From NCBI GenBank assembly GCA_030838025.1, contig JAUTXM010000207.1, positions 1 through 15,540 of the forward strand: 15,540 bases of DNA. The letters are read 5' to 3'. The translations under genes and the position numbers were made by a program. Source of the stretch: Acidimicrobiaceae bacterium. Lineage in GTDB: Bacteria > Actinomycetota > Acidimicrobiia > Acidimicrobiales > Palsa-688. Position 1 is the stretch's first letter. The number at the start of each line of letters is the position of its first letter. Below, in pieces: positions 6,991 through 13,193 of this stretch. The notes under the pieces are model-generated. The model made no database searches. It saw only the letters and a list, made by a program, of their open reading frames with translations, and had not been told where the DNA came from.

Positions 6991-7242
6991 CTAACGGACG
7001 CCAGCGGAGTGGGATCCGAAGCCGACCCGTCGGTCCTCGTTGGGGCTGCCGATCTCGACGTAGGCCACCTTGGCCCCAGGCACGCCGACGCGCCGCCCCT
7101 TGCGGTCGGTGAGCCACAGCACCCCGAGGTCGCCGCTCAGGGCGTCCTCGACGGACTTGGCCACTGCCGCCGGGTCGGCATCCTCACCGAGGTCGACCTC
7201 GATCTCTTTCGGTGATTGGGTTACACCGATGCGAACCTCCAC
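6991..7242 (-). CDS. DUF3107 protein (TB9.4-like)
   Basis: An 83-residue protein of the DUF3107 family, found in actinobacteria and including M. tuberculosis TB9.4 (Rv3208A). It begins VEVRIGVTQSPKEIEVDL, has LWLTDRKGRR near 43-51 and the signature AYVEIGSPNEDRRVGFG at about 60-76. Function is unknown. The GTG at 7242 is chosen over the ATG at 7284 because the family starts at this point and AGAGGA lies eight bases upstream. It is the first gene of the minus-strand run leading into the two ATPases and the PdtaS-like kinase. No transmembrane segment or signal peptide is visible. Confidence 0.88.
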   Translation of the reverse strand: MEVRIGVTQSPKEIEVDLGEDADPAAVAKSVEDALSGDLGVLWLTDRKGRRVGVPGAKVAYVEIGSPNEDRRVGFGSHSAGVR

Positions 7243-7481
7243 GGCGATGGTCCTCTCTTCTAGAAACTCGTCAGGCGTGGCCATGCTACGTGGGGGGCGC
7301 CTCTACCCGGCCGCCGGGAACCGCTGCGGCTGTCAGGCGGACGCGGCGTCCACCCGGTGGTGCAACTTCTCTCTGGGAAAATGCCTCCCGTGGGTGCCCT
7401 CGAGTCCCGTGGTGGCCGATGCCGTCCTGCCCGCCGCGGCGGAGCCGGCACCGGGAGGCCGTCGCAATTCGGTGCGTGTCT

Positions 7482-7501
7482 GTCGCTCGACGACGAGCGA
7501 C
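7482..7501 (+). promoter_or_regulatory. Perfect 8-bp stem-loop just upstream of the small Cys/His gene
   Basis: GTCGCTCG and CGAGCGAC form a perfect stem around the loop ACGA. The hairpin ends seven bases before the AAGGA ribosome-binding site (7509-7513). It could affect translation or mRNA stability, or be an operator. The rest of the 278-nt gap (7243-7520) shows only a weak minus-strand TAGCAT box (7288-7283) that might serve the DUF3107 gene. Confidence 0.45.
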
Positions 7502-7520
7502 CGTCGGCAAGGATTGGGCG

Positions 7521-7742
7521 GTGTCCATGTCCGCTGAGCGCGCCATTCGCAACGCCCATGATTGGTTCGAAGTCAACGACGGGTGGGCGCCACCGGACGA
7601 GGACACCCTGGCCGACTGGCTGGCCGACGGCGTCTGCCGCTGTCCCGACGAGTGCCTCGTGACACCAAATGGCTGGTGCCGGCACGGCTTGGCGTCGTGG
7701 CACCTCATCCTGAGCGCAATGGCCGAGGACGGTCAGGGATAG
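7521..7742 (+). CDS. Small acidic protein with Cys/His cluster, function unknown
   Basis: A 73-residue protein that I cannot assign to a named family. The first half is acidic and aromatic, with DWFEVNDGWAPPDEDTLADW. The second half has C39-x-C41-x3-C45-x7-C53-x-H55 followed by GLASWHLIL. The spacing of four cysteines and one histidine suggests a zinc-binding knuckle or a small Fe-S site. AAGGA at 7509-7513 with a seven-base spacer supports the GTG at 7521; an ATG two codons later is the alternative. It is divergent from the DUF3107 gene and followed by the LexA-controlled gene at 7825. Cys-dense small reading frames rarely arise by chance with a good ribosome-binding site, so I consider it real. 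Confidence 0.7.
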   Translation: MSMSAERAIRNAHDWFEVNDGWAPPDEDTLADWLADGVCRCPDECLVTPNGWCRHGLASWHLILSAMAEDGQG

Positions 7743-7762
7743 CCCAGAATCGCTGAAATGGG

Positions 7763-7807
7763 TTGATAACGGTCACATAGGGCCGATAGAGTACGAACAT
7801 ACGTTCC
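7763..7807 (+). promoter_or_regulatory. Promoter with LexA (SOS) box before the DUF222-HNH gene
   Basis: TTGATA (7763-7768) and TAGAGT (7787-7792) are separated by 18 nt and form a plausible -35/-10 pair. Immediately downstream, CGAACATACGTTCC at 7794-7807 matches the Gram-positive LexA consensus CGAAC-RNRY-GTTYC at every position. It overlaps the expected transcription start, an ideal repressor position. Several mycobacterial 13E12/DUF222 genes are known members of the LexA regulon. Confidence 0.75.
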
Positions 7808-7824
7808 CTTCATCGAGGTTTCCG

Positions 7825-8487
7825 ATGTGCCAGCGCCTTCCACAGTTGACCGCAGCGATGCGGGAGTACTCGACCCAATTCGACGCCTCGCTGCTGTCGG
7901 CCGCGGATGCCGCGGACGTGGTCCAGCAGGCGGCGGCAGTGGAGCACATGGCTTCGGCGGTCAAATCCTTGGCCGCGGCCCGGGCGGCGCAGGCCCAGTC
8001 GTGGAAGGCGAGCGGGCACCGCTCGGCCGAGGAACAGTTGGCCCATTGCACCGGGACCACCGTCGCCGGTGCTCGCGAGGCATTGGCTTTGGGGCGGCGG
8101 CTCGACCGGCAACCCGAGGTGGCGGCCGCCGCCCTGTCAGGGACCCTGTCGCCCACCCAGGCGTCGGCGATCGCCGACGCTGTCGATGCCGCTCCCACCG
8201 CGGCGGGGGGCTTGCTCGAAGCGGCGACCGCGGGCGTTCTCGAATGGCTCCATCCCACCTGCGCCGCCACCGGCTGCGCGTGCACTGCCCGACTCGAAGT
8301 CGACCACCGGGTCGACTGGGCCGACATCCACATCACGCTCGTCGACTGGCTCGACGCCCTGTGCCACCACCACAACCAACTCAAGACCGGACACGGCTGG
8401 GCACTCGTCAACGGCGTCGGCAAGCGGGCCTTCGTGGGCCCCACCAACCCTCGCAACCCCCGACACAACCCGCCCACGGCGGCGTGA
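7825..8487 (+). CDS. DUF222-HNH endonuclease-family protein with internal deletion
   Basis: A 220-residue member of the actinobacterial DUF222/13E12 repeat family with both ends but not the middle. Residues 1-135 are a typical DUF222 N-terminus, with VEHMASAVKSLAAARAAQ and LSPTQASAIADAV. At about residue 135 the sequence jumps to the C-terminal HNH nuclease domain: EWLHPTC-x4-C, LEVDHRVDWAD with the catalytic Asp-His pair, and LCHHHNQLKTGHGWAL. Family members usually run to about 400-450 residues, so roughly 200 residues are missing, yet the frame is kept. The GAGG box at 7815-7818 supports the ATG at 7825. It may be a decaying remnant or a mini-nuclease. Expression is probably DNA-damage-inducible through the upstream LexA box. 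Confidence 0.85.
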   Translation: MCQRLPQLTAAMREYSTQFDASLLSAADAADVVQQAAAVEHMASAVKSLAAARAAQAQSWKASGHRSAEEQLAHCTGTTVAGAREALALGRRLDRQPEVAAAALSGTLSPTQASAIADAVDAAPTAAGGLLEAATAGVLEWLHPTCAATGCACTARLEVDHRVDWADIHITLVDWLDALCHHHNQLKTGHGWALVNGVGKRAFVGPTNPRNPRHNPPTAA

Positions 8488-8520
8488 TGTGCCGCGCCGA
8501 GATCGTCACACCCCCCTGGG

Positions 8521-8534
8521 TACGGTGTATTCGA
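8521..8534 (+). promoter_or_regulatory. Likely leaderless promoter of the dNTPase gene
   Basis: TACGGT at 8521-8526 fits the TANNNT -10 pattern, and the ATG begins seven bases later at 8534. No Shine-Dalgarno precedes the ATG. This arrangement is typical of actinobacterial leaderless mRNAs, whose transcripts begin at the start codon. No convincing -35 is seen. Confidence 0.45.
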
Positions 8535-9688
8535 TGACAATTGAACCTGTGGCCGCCCGGGGCCTCTCTGATCGGGAGTTGCGCTGGGCGGGAACCATGT
8601 CCGGTCATGGCGGGCCGGCAGAGCTGCCGAGTCGGCGGGCGCATGGCGCCAGTTCGGCCTACGTCGGCTGGCCCGCGAGGCTCCGCCGAGAGGAGCGCGA
8701 GGCGGTTGAGGACGCAACCCTCGCTCCCGGTGCCACCCGATCACGCGATGGCGGTGATCGGCCGCGGTTCGAGGAGGCCGATCTGTACCGGACGTGCTTC
8801 GAGCGTGATCGAGACCGGATCCTCCATTCGGCGCCGTTCCGGCGCCTGGCTGGCAAGACCCAGGTCTTCGTCTTCCCCGACGATCACCAGCGCACCCGCC
8901 TCACCCATGCCCTCGAGGTGGCCCAGGTGGCGACGGCGGCCGCCCGGGCGTGCCGGCTCAATGTTGCCCTGACCGAGGCGATCGCGCTGGGCCACGACTG
9001 CGGCCATGGCCCTGGTGGCCACGCCAGCGAAGACGCACTGACCCCGTATCTTCCCGAGGGCTTCGACCACGCGGTGTGGGGCGCGGACGTCGTGCTCGGT
9101 CCCGCCAACTTGTGCCGGGAGACGAGCGACGGCATCCGCAACCACTCGTGGAGCCGCCCTGCCCCGGCCACGCCCGAGGGGGAGGTGGTCAGCTGGGCCG
9201 ACCGCATTGCGTACGTCTGCCACGACTTCGAGGACGCGGTGCGCGCCGGGATCGTCACCGAGGGGGTACTCCCGCCGTCGGTACTCGAGCGATGTGGACG
9301 GACCAGGAGCCGCCAGCTGGGCGCGTTTATCGAAGGCCTGATCGGCGGGACGCTCTCGACGTGCCACGTGGCCATGAGCGAGCCGTTGGCCGAAGCGCTG
9401 GCCGACTTCCGGGAGTGCAACTACGAGCGGATCTACCTGCGACCGTCGTCCGCCGCCCAGGGGGCGGCGGTCGTCGCCTTGCTACGCGCCCTGGTGGAGC
9501 ACTTCGCCGACCGGCCCAACCTGCTCCCGTCGGTCGGGTTCCCCGGGGTGGACGCGGGGACCGATGCGGCCGTGCGGGCTGCGGTCACCTATGTGGCGGG
9601 GATGACCGATCGTTACGCCTGCCAGACGGCGGTGGCCCAACTCGGCTGGGACCGGGGCCGCTTGCCCCGCGCCGGCGTCAGCCTCTGA
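8534..9688 (+). CDS. dgt: HD-domain deoxyguanosinetriphosphate triphosphohydrolase-like protein
   Basis: A 384-residue dNTP triphosphohydrolase-like enzyme that would split dNTPs to nucleoside and triphosphate, controlling dNTP pools. Residues 50-110 carry the family start LAPGATRSRD, YRTCFERDRDRILHSAPFRR and KTQVFVF. The HD metal site is H125 (RLTHALEVAQVA), H154-D155 (ALGHDCGHGP) and D223 (SWADRIAYVCHD). Compared with the common GHDLGHTPFGHAGE motif this protein reads GHDCGHGPGGHASE, keeping the ligands but changing neighbours. The first 50 residues are an extension without family similarity; an internal Met at 22 is a possible later start. It lies 46 nt after the DUF222-HNH gene with its own probable promoter and ends 7 nt from the convergent cytochrome gene. 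Confidence 0.88.
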   Translation: MTIEPVAARGLSDRELRWAGTMSGHGGPAELPSRRAHGASSAYVGWPARLRREEREAVEDATLAPGATRSRDGGDRPRFEEADLYRTCFERDRDRILHSAPFRRLAGKTQVFVFPDDHQRTRLTHALEVAQVATAAARACRLNVALTEAIALGHDCGHGPGGHASEDALTPYLPEGFDHAVWGADVVLGPANLCRETSDGIRNHSWSRPAPATPEGEVVSWADRIAYVCHDFEDAVRAGIVTEGVLPPSVLERCGRTRSRQLGAFIEGLIGGTLSTCHVAMSEPLAEALADFRECNYERIYLRPSSAAQGAAVVALLRALVEHFADRPNLLPSVGFPGVDAGTDAAVRAAVTYVAGMTDRYACQTAVAQLGWDRGRLPRAGVSL

Positions 9689-9695
9689 GGTGCGA

Positions 9696-10475
9696 TCAGG
9701 TGGAGGGTGCGTCGCGTGACGCCGCGGCCCGGGACTTGGCGAGTTCCTCGTCGAGCCATTTCGGGGCCCGTTTCTTGGCCCAGGCCCGGCTGATGTTGCC
9801 TGACCACATCGAGTCGAGCGATTCGCGGTCAGAGAAGGCAAAGAGGATATGGCCGGTGATGGTGAAGAACAGCGCGATGGCGACCCAGTCGTGGACGAAG
9901 GTGGCCCCCGTCCGCCACGACAGGGGCCAGGGCTTGTACCAGTGCATGATCGAACCGGTGGCCAGCATGAGGAGCATGGCGCCGCCCGTGAAGGCGGCGT
10001 TGAGTTTCTGCCCGGCGTTGAACTTGCCCTGCTTCAACCCGGTCACCCGCTCCGGCCGCCAACCCCGCCGCCGCACCCAGACCCGGTCCTCGGGTATCCA
10101 GCGGTTCAGTCGACGGAGGTCGGACCGCAACCGCCGGCCCCAACGCCGCCCCACGATGCCAAGCACCAACGGCACCGGCAGGATCAGGCCTGCGTACACA
10201 TGGATGGTCACCACCAGCTGCCGACGGCCGACTGCGGCGGAAAGAGGGGGGAGGTACAAGACGCCCGCGGTGGCCATGAGGATGGCGAAGAGGATGGCGT
10301 TGGCCCAGTGGACGACCCGTTCGGCGACGTCGAAGCGCAGCAGTTGGAGCGCGGCCGCCTTCGGCGTCGCCTGGCTGCTCGCCCGCCGCGGGCCCAGCGC
10401 CCCGTCGCTCACCCCGGCACGTTCGGCCGCCGGCGAGGACGCCGGTTCAGGTGGTCGCTTTGTCGCTTCGGCCAT
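9696..10475 (-). CDS. Membrane cytochrome b (formate-dehydrogenase gamma/b561 type)
   Basis: A 259-residue integral membrane di-haem cytochrome subunit. After a Pro/Ala-rich cytoplasmic N-terminus of about 45 residues, four membrane helices follow at about 55-75, 87-108, 160-180 and 192-213. Histidines are well placed for two b haems: H56, H92, H178, H195 and H209. GKFNAGQKLN at 150-159 is characteristic of formate dehydrogenase gamma subunits (FdnI/FdoI-like). The gene overlaps the end of the molybdoenzyme gene by 29 nt, with CGGAG just before the ATG at 10475, indicating coupled expression. It probably passes electrons between the exported molybdenum subunit and the quinone pool. The direction of flow and the substrate are unknown. 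Confidence 0.87.
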   Translation of the reverse strand: MAEATKRPPEPASSPAAERAGVSDGALGPRRASSQATPKAAALQLLRFDVAERVVHWANAILFAILMATAGVLYLPPLSAAVGRRQLVVTIHVYAGLILPVPLVLGIVGRRWGRRLRSDLRRLNRWIPEDRVWVRRRGWRPERVTGLKQGKFNAGQKLNAAFTGGAMLLMLATGSIMHWYKPWPLSWRTGATFVHDWVAIALFFTITGHILFAFSDRESLDSMWSGNISRAWAKKRAPKWLDEELAKSRAAASRDAPST

Positions 10476-11184
10476 TGCTCCGACCCACCCAGCCGTCGAT
10501 GTCGTAGCCGAATCGCTCCCAGTACCCGGCCTCTACCTTCGAGACGACGCTGATCTTGGACAGCCACTTGCACGACTTGTACCCGTACATGGGCGCCACG
10601 TACATCCGAACCGGGCCTCCGTGCTGGCGGGTCACCGGAGCGCCGAGCATCTCGTAGGCCACCAGCACATCGGGCCGCCGGCCCTGGTCGATGGTGAGGC
10701 TCTCGGTGTAGGTACCGTCAAAGGACTCGAACCTCAAGGCGGCCCCGCCCGGCTGCACCCCGGCCTCGTCCAGCACGGTCGACAACTTGACGCCGGTCCA
10801 ATGGACCATGGGTACGCGCCAACCGGTCACGCACTGGAAGTCCTTCACCAGCGTCGTCGGCGCCATCGACTTCAAGTCGGCCAAGGTCAAGGTGAGGGGC
10901 CGATCGACCATCCCGCCGACGGTCAGGCGGTAGTCGGCGGGGCTCGAAGATGGCAGCGACCCGGTCACCGAGTAGATACGGAAGCCGCCCGCAGCGGGGA
11001 TCAGCTGGCTGAGGCCGGTCGGGTCCGCCGCCTCCAGCGGGCTCAGCACGGTGTTCAGGGCATCCTGCACCCGGGCCCCGCCCAGAATCCCGGCTACCCC
11101 GAGACCGAGCATTCCCAGGACCACGCGCCGACCGATGGGCGTGCCGATGGCTTCCGCGTCGACCCTGCCATGTGTTCCCACCAT
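10447..11184 (-). CDS. Tat-exported sulfite-oxidase-family (MsrP/YedY-like) molybdoenzyme
   Basis: A 245-residue molybdopterin oxidoreductase of the sulfite oxidase fold. The N-terminus has a Tat-type signal, twin Arg19-Arg20 in GRRVVLGM followed by a hydrophobic stretch to about residue 35. The catalytic domain begins near 84 (YRLTVGGMVDRP). The molybdenum ligand Cys118 lies in KDFQCVTGWRVP, followed by WTGVKLSTVLDEAGV. HGGPVRMYVAPMYGYKSCKW near 188-207 is the late cofactor-binding segment. It is shorter than eukaryotic sulfite oxidase and lacks the haem domain and dimerisation domain. It lies 38 nt after mrp and overlaps the cytochrome b gene. MsrP-type peptide methionine sulfoxide reductase is one possibility, but the partner is not MsrQ-like, so the substrate is open. 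Confidence 0.9.
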   Translation of the reverse strand: MVGTHGRVDAEAIGTPIGRRVVLGMLGLGVAGILGGARVQDALNTVLSPLEAADPTGLSQLIPAAGGFRIYSVTGSLPSSSPADYRLTVGGMVDRPLTLTLADLKSMAPTTLVKDFQCVTGWRVPMVHWTGVKLSTVLDEAGVQPGGAALRFESFDGTYTESLTIDQGRRPDVLVAYEMLGAPVTRQHGGPVRMYVAPMYGYKSCKWLSKISVVSKVEAGYWERFGYDIDGWVGRSNGRSDKATT

Positions 11185-11222
11185 TGCAGTCTGGCGCCCC
11201 GCCAGTGCAAACGGCCGTCGTG

Positions 11223-12380
11223 TCAGCGAATCGTAAGCTCCGGCCGGAAGACCCGGGTCGCTCCCTTCGCCACGATCACCTTGGCCAGGGCCTCGAAAGC
11301 CATGGCCGCGTCGCTGGTCGGGTCGGTCGCGGTGATGGGACGGCCGAGGTCGCCCCCCTCCCGCAGGGCGGGCACGAGGGGGAGCTGGGCTAGCAGGGGC
11401 ACGCCGAGGTCGGCCGCCAGGGCCTCGCCGCCGCCCCGTCCGAACAGCTCGTATCGCGTGCCGTCGTCGCCGGTGAACCAGCTCATGTTCTCGATGACAC
11501 CCCGGAGGGGCATGTTGACCTTCTTGGCCATGTAGGCGGTCCGCTGGGCGACCCGTTGGGCCGCCGCTTGTGGCGTCGTGACGACGTAGATCTCGCTTCG
11601 GGGCAGGTACTGCGACATCGACAGCGCCACGTCGCCCGTGCCGGGCGGCATGTCGACGACCAGAAACTCGGGATCGCCCCAGTAGACGTCGACCAGGAAC
11701 TGCTCCAGCGCCTTGTGCAGCATGGGTCCCCGCCACATCACCGGCTGGTCGTCGCCCACGAAGAAGCCGATCGAGATGCAGCTGACCCCGTAGGCCACCG
11801 GCGGCACGATCATGTCGTCGATCACGACCGGGTCGCCCTCGATCCCGAGCATCTTCGGTACCGAAAAGCCGTACACATCGGCGTCGAGGATGCCCACGCT
11901 GTGCCCCGCCTGAGCCAGCGCCACGGCCAGGTTGACGCTCACCGAGGACTTGCCGACACCGCCCTTGCCCGAGCTGATGCCCAGGATGCGGGTGCGGCTC
12001 TCGGGATTCATGAACGGATTGGGCACACCCTTCTCATGACCCAGCGGCTGGCCGGCGACCCCCCCGGCGGCGGCGCCACCCCCGTTGTGGGCCCGCATCT
12101 TCTCCCGCACGGCCGACAGTTCGGTCGCGCTCATGACGGTCAACTGGACGTCGACTTCCTCGACGCCGTCGAGAGGAAGCAGGGCCGAGGTGACCCGCTC
12201 GGTGATCTCGGTGCGCATCGGGCAGCCGGCCACGGTGAGCGCCACGGTCACCGTTACCCGCCGCCCGCCGTCGTCCAGCGACAGGCCCTTGACCATGTCG
12301 AGCTCGACAATGCTGATGTGCAGCTCCGGGTCGAGCACCCCGCGGAGCGCCTCCATTAGCTGCGGCTCGGTTGCGGGCAC
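11223..12380 (-). CDS. mrp: Mrp/ApbC-family Fe-S cluster carrier ATPase
   Basis: A 385-residue Mrp/NBP35-type P-loop ATPase that carries or inserts [4Fe-4S] clusters. Residues 1-95 are a MIP18/SufT-like (DUF59) domain with the conserved Cys in AGCPM at 51-55. The ATPase starts near 130 with the deviant Walker A SSGKGGVGKSS (137-147). DADVYGFSVPKMLG and VVDMPPGTGDVALS follow, the latter diagnostic of Mrp. The C-terminal CPxC seen in many bacterial Mrp proteins is replaced by a cysteine-free ENMSWFTGDDGTRYELFG, as I recall for other actinobacteria. The GTG at 12380 is preferred to the one at 12401 because GGAGG lies five bases before it. It is divergent from the SufR-like regulator and followed by the molybdoenzyme gene on the same strand. 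Confidence 0.93.
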   Translation of the reverse strand: MPATEPQLMEALRGVLDPELHISIVELDMVKGLSLDDGGRRVTVTVALTVAGCPMRTEITERVTSALLPLDGVEEVDVQLTVMSATELSAVREKMRAHNGGGAAAGGVAGQPLGHEKGVPNPFMNPESRTRILGISSGKGGVGKSSVSVNLAVALAQAGHSVGILDADVYGFSVPKMLGIEGDPVVIDDMIVPPVAYGVSCISIGFFVGDDQPVMWRGPMLHKALEQFLVDVYWGDPEFLVVDMPPGTGDVALSMSQYLPRSEIYVVTTPQAAAQRVAQRTAYMAKKVNMPLRGVIENMSWFTGDDGTRYELFGRGGGEALAADLGVPLLAQLPLVPALREGGDLGRPITATDPTSDAAMAFEALAKVIVAKGATRVFRPELTIR

Positions 12381-12390
12381 GAGATCCTCC

Positions 12391-12426
12391 GGTATTTGCA
12401 CTACCGCCGTAGGTACAATACCGCCG
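12391..12426. promoter_or_regulatory. Shared divergent promoter with palindrome, mrp / sufR-like gene
   Basis: On the plus strand TACAAT (12414-12419) is a good -10, and the GTG start of the regulator is six bases on, so its mRNA is probably leaderless. On the minus strand TATTGT (12420-12415) is an overlapping -10 for mrp. Between them and mrp, CTAC-CGCC-GTAG (12401-12412) is a palindrome lying in the plus spacer and at the minus start point. TACCGCCGT is repeated at 12402 and 12419. GGTATT (12391-12396) and AATACC (12417-12422) form an outer inverted repeat. A repressor binding here would block both directions. Confidence 0.6.
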
Positions 12427-13178
12427 TGGATGGGTTAGCCCACCCGACGCCGGGCAGCCGCAACAGCAGCGCCAACCCGCTGACCGACGTCGAGTTTTCA
12501 GCCGCCGTGGTGGCCGTGACGACTGCCTTCGGCGATCCCACCCGGCGCCGGATCTACCTCTTCGCCCGGGAGCATGAGCTGGGTGTGACGGCCAGCGACG
12601 TGGCTGAGCACTTCGCATTGCACCCCAACGTGGCCCGCCATCACCTGGACAAGCTGGCTGCCGGAGGCTATGTCGAGGTCTTCGTCGCCCGCAGCGAGGC
12701 CGCCCGGGCCGGGCGCCCCTCGAAGGGGTACCGGGTGTCGGGCCGGGCGGCGGGCCTGGAACTGCCGGTCAAGGGCAGTGACCTGCTCATCACCCTCCTC
12801 GGCCGAGCGCTCGCCTTGGTGCCCACCGCCGAGGCCGAGGCCATGGCCGAACAGGTCGGCGAAGAATATGGCCGCGAACTGGCCAGCCAGATGTCGGCGG
12901 CCGACGAGCAGCGGTCCTTCCGGTCCGCCCTGCACGCGGTGGCCGACGCCCTTACGGCGCACGGCTTCGAGGCCCACGCCGAGGCCCGGGGCTCGTCGCT
13001 GGCGCTGATCAAGGACAACTGCCCGTTCTTCGACACCGCCAAGCAGCACCCCGTCATTTGCGCCGTCGACCGGGGCATGGTGCGGGGGATGCTGGCCAGC
13101 CTGTACGGCGGCGAGACGGTCCTCGGGACGGAATCGTCCCGGGCCCTGGGCGACGACGCCTGCATCACCGTCGTCTGA
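12426..13178 (+). CDS. SufR-like Fe-S-sensing HTH transcriptional repressor
   Basis: A 250-residue winged-helix regulator. Residues 25-110 form the DNA-binding domain, with FGDPTRRRIYLFAREHE, the HTH VTASDVAEHFALHPNVARHH and the wing GRPSKGYRVS. The C-terminal domain has Cys199 in NCPF, Cys212 in VICAVDRG and Cys246 in DACITV. The C-x12-C spacing and NCP-F/Y context match SufR, where such cysteines hold an Fe-S cluster that controls DNA binding. SufR proteins I recall have a fourth cysteine close to the third, which is absent here. The GTG at 12426 fits a leaderless start. Neighbours are mrp (divergent) and a cysteine desulfurase 15 nt downstream, so autoregulated control of Fe-S supply is likely. 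Confidence 0.83.
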   Translation: MDGLAHPTPGSRNSSANPLTDVEFSAAVVAVTTAFGDPTRRRIYLFAREHELGVTASDVAEHFALHPNVARHHLDKLAAGGYVEVFVARSEAARAGRPSKGYRVSGRAAGLELPVKGSDLLITLLGRALALVPTAEAEAMAEQVGEEYGRELASQMSAADEQRSFRSALHAVADALTAHGFEAHAEARGSSLALIKDNCPFFDTAKQHPVICAVDRGMVRGMLASLYGGETVLGTESSRALGDDACITVV

Positions 13179-13193
13179 GCGGGGCTCCCACCC

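Noticed and set aside
7243..7520. Possible riboswitch or structured RNA in the gap between the DUF3107 and Cys/His genes
   Set aside because: Apart from one simple 8-bp hairpin I could not match any known riboswitch core or a multi-stem fold by eye.
7260..7708. Minus-strand open frames of 140-147 codons opposite the small Cys/His gene
   Set aside because: No ribosome-binding site or motif was seen, and the plus-strand frame has a good Shine-Dalgarno and an ordered Cys/His pattern.
8950..11535. Very long plus-strand open frame (861 codons) spanning the dNTPase end, cytochrome b, molybdoenzyme and mrp genes
   Set aside because: It runs out of frame with dgt and antisense to three well-supported genes. 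Its composition (Arg/Pro/Gly-rich, no domain) is typical of shadow frames in GC-rich DNA.
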